Program-made: the position numbers and the translations under genes
Source: a bacterium
Lineage (GTDB): Bacteria; Krumholzibacteriota; Krumholzibacteriia; LZORAL124-64-63
Assembly: GCA_030591105.1 (NCBI GenBank)
Contig: JAUVBS010000186.1
Coordinates: 1-5,115 of the forward strand
Length of the DNA stretch: 5,115 nt
Reading direction: 5' to 3'
The notes under the pieces: generated by a model
The model's input: only the letters and a program-made list of their open reading frames with translations
Told to the model about the DNA's origin: nothing
The model's database searches: none
Part shown: positions 3,788 to 5,115 of the stretch, in pieces
Layout: the number at the start of each line of letters is the position of its first letter
Numbering within the stretch: position 1 is the first letter of the stretch

Positions 3788-5115
3788 ATGTCCGTCACGA
3801 GTCGTTCGCTATTGCTCGTCATGATGATGACGGTCCTGGTACTGACGGTTCTGGCCACTTCGCCCAGCGGCGCGGTGGCCACCGAGCGCGATCCCATCAT
3901 AGTCGATACCTTTCGCAGCGAGTTCATCAACTGGGCCACGGTCCACCAGGACACGTTTCAGTTCCCGCCCCCGGCTCTTTACGAACAGGTCAACTGCCTT
4001 ATCACCATCGCCTGTCCGATGCCGCCGGCCGATTGTGATCCGTGGGACCGTTTCGGTAACCTACGTCTGCGTCACTACGTCAGCGATACGGAGTTCGTGG
4101 ACTACGAGATCGCGCGCTTCATCACGCCTTACGACATCACTTTCAGCGGCGGGCCACAAACGTGCACCTGGATCGTCGATGCGACCGACTACCAGTTCCT
4201 GCTGCACGACGAGGTGATACTGCGGCTGTACATAGAATCGTGGATGGGTAACGACAACGGCTGGCTGATGACCATCACCTTCGAGATGTTGCCCGGCACG
4301 CCCGAGCGCGAGCCGTTCGCGATCCAGAAACTGTGGGGCCCGGGTAACCTCATCTACGGCGATCCTGATAATCCGGCCGTCGCCCATCTGCAGCCGGTCG
4401 ATGTCGAGCTGCCGCCGCAGGCCTCGTGGGCCAAGTTCCGCACCTACGCCACCGGCCACGGTTTCAACAACACCGACAACGCGGCCGAGTTCTCGTACAA
4501 GTGGCACAAGGTCCAGGCGGGGTTGAACTCCGCCCAACATTACCTCTGGCGACCCGACTGCGAATCGAACCCCTGCAGTCCGCAGCTCGGTACCTGGCAA
4601 TACGACCGGGCCGGCTGGTGTCCGGGTGACAAGGCCGATCCTTGGGATATCGACGTCACCGAATGGTTCACGCCGGGCGAGCCGTCGGAATTCCGCTACA
4701 CCCTGCAGCCGTACGAGAACTGGTGCCGGCCGACGAACCCCGATTGCGAAGGCGGCGGCGGCTGTAACTGCGACACCCATGCTTATTTCAAGTTCGAGGC
4801 ACAGGTGATCTTCTTCCGCGTGCCGAACCCCACCGGCGTCGGCGGCGGCGACGTGCCGGCCCAACTCCATCTGGTGGGGAACTACCCCAACCCGTTCAAT
4901 CCGCGGACGACCATCGCCTATCACCTCGCCACACCGTGCGCGGTAACCGTCACGGTCTACGACGCGGGCGGCGCTCTGATGCAATCGTTCGACCAGACCC
5001 ACGCCACCGCAGGAACTTATCAGTGGACGTGGAACGGGCGGGACCAGGACGGCGCTCCCGCACCGGCGGGCGTCTATCTGTACGAAGTGCGCTGCGGCGA
5101 GGAACGGGTGGCGGC
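3788..5115 (+). CDS. Secreted PNGase F-like peptide:N-glycosidase with C-terminal FlgD-like/sorting domain (3' partial)
   Basis: The frame is open to the window edge: 442 full codons and an Ala codon begun. A signal peptide spans residues 1-31, with a hydrophobic core at 8-23 and a likely cut after Ala-Val-Ala (29-31). Residues about 35-345 align with Elizabethkingia PNGase F, which cleaves the Asn-GlcNAc amide bond and releases whole N-glycans. CDPWDR (83-88) matches CDEWDR and holds Asp87, equivalent to catalytic Asp60. EIARFITPY (107-115) matches EIGRFITPY. YIESW (148-152) gives Glu150, equivalent to Glu118. AAEF (232-235) gives Glu234, equivalent to Glu206. DRAGWCPG (273-280) is identical and includes the Arg248 equivalent, Arg274. 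Cys76/Cys83 and Cys258/Cys278 probably keep two family disulfides. The Cys204-Cys208 pair of PNGase F is absent, and a four-Cys loop (313-328) is added. Residues about 358-443 are a FlgD-Ig-like/sorting domain with NYPNPFNPRTTIAY, WNGRDQDG and AGVYLYEV; only a short end should be missing. Glycosidase activity is inferred from homology and is untested. Confidence 0.87.
   Translation, partial: MSVTSRSLLLVMMMTVLVLTVLATSPSGAVATERDPIIVDTFRSEFINWATVHQDTFQFPPPALYEQVNCLITIACPMPPADCDPWDRFGNLRLRHYVSDTEFVDYEIARFITPYDITFSGGPQTCTWIVDATDYQFLLHDEVILRLYIESWMGNDNGWLMTITFEMLPGTPEREPFAIQKLWGPGNLIYGDPDNPAVAHLQPVDVELPPQASWAKFRTYATGHGFNNTDNAAEFSYKWHKVQAGLNSAQHYLWRPDCESNPCSPQLGTWQYDRAGWCPGDKADPWDIDVTEWFTPGEPSEFRYTLQPYENWCRPTNPDCEGGGGCNCDTHAYFKFEAQVIFFRVPNPTGVGGGDVPAQLHLVGNYPNPFNPRTTIAYHLATPCAVTVTVYDAGGALMQSFDQTHATAGTYQWTWNGRDQDGAPAPAGVYLYEVRCGEERVA

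Noticed and set aside
4061..5002. A 313-codon open frame on the reverse strand
   Set aside because: It lies antisense to the well-supported PNGase F-like gene. Long antisense frames are common in GC-rich coding DNA and the product is low-complexity and unrecognisable.

Overview
The window is GC-rich bacterial DNA. It carries three complete genes and one gene that runs off the right edge, all on the + strand. The last gene ends in a FlgD-Ig-like / type IX-style sorting tail with the signature NYPNPFNPRTTIAY. That tail is typical of the FCB superphylum and related candidate phyla (Zixibacteria-, Eisenbacteria-, Latescibacteria- or KSB1-like lineages). A high-GC member, perhaps from a metagenome, is the best guess; no closer placement is possible from the sequence alone.

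Bases 1-40 are an intrinsic terminator, probably closing a gene that lies left of the window. Bases 41-376 are a non-coding leader. It holds an imperfect 27-bp direct repeat, a GC palindrome within a cluster of partly mutually exclusive hairpins, and a 9-bp tandem repeat. Two tetrapyrrole genes follow: a stand-alone precorrin-2 dehydrogenase / sirohydrochlorin ferrochelatase (377-1042), and 19 nt later a fused uroporphyrinogen-III C-methyltransferase / uroporphyrinogen-III synthase (1062-2672). Together they take hydroxymethylbilane to uroporphyrinogen III (HemD half), then to precorrin-2 (methyltransferase half), then to sirohydrochlorin and siroheme (first gene). The HemD half also feeds protoheme. 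The HemD domain carries an in-frame Asp-Ala-Ser microsatellite.

After a 97-bp gap rich in small inverted repeats comes a tandem universal stress protein (2770-3612). A further gap (3613-3787) has a degenerate 14-bp tandem repeat and a good extended -10 promoter, so the last gene is probably transcribed separately.

The last gene (3788 to beyond 5115) is the most interesting. It encodes a secreted protein that aligns along its length with flavobacterial peptide:N-glycosidase F (PNGase F). The catalytic Asp, both active-site Glu residues and the DRAGWCPG motif are all kept. It differs in a Cys-rich insert, in a lost disulfide next to the catalytic Glu, and in the fused C-terminal FlgD-like/sorting domain. 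It likely removes N-glycans from eukaryote-derived glycoproteins outside the cell. That function is inferred from homology only.
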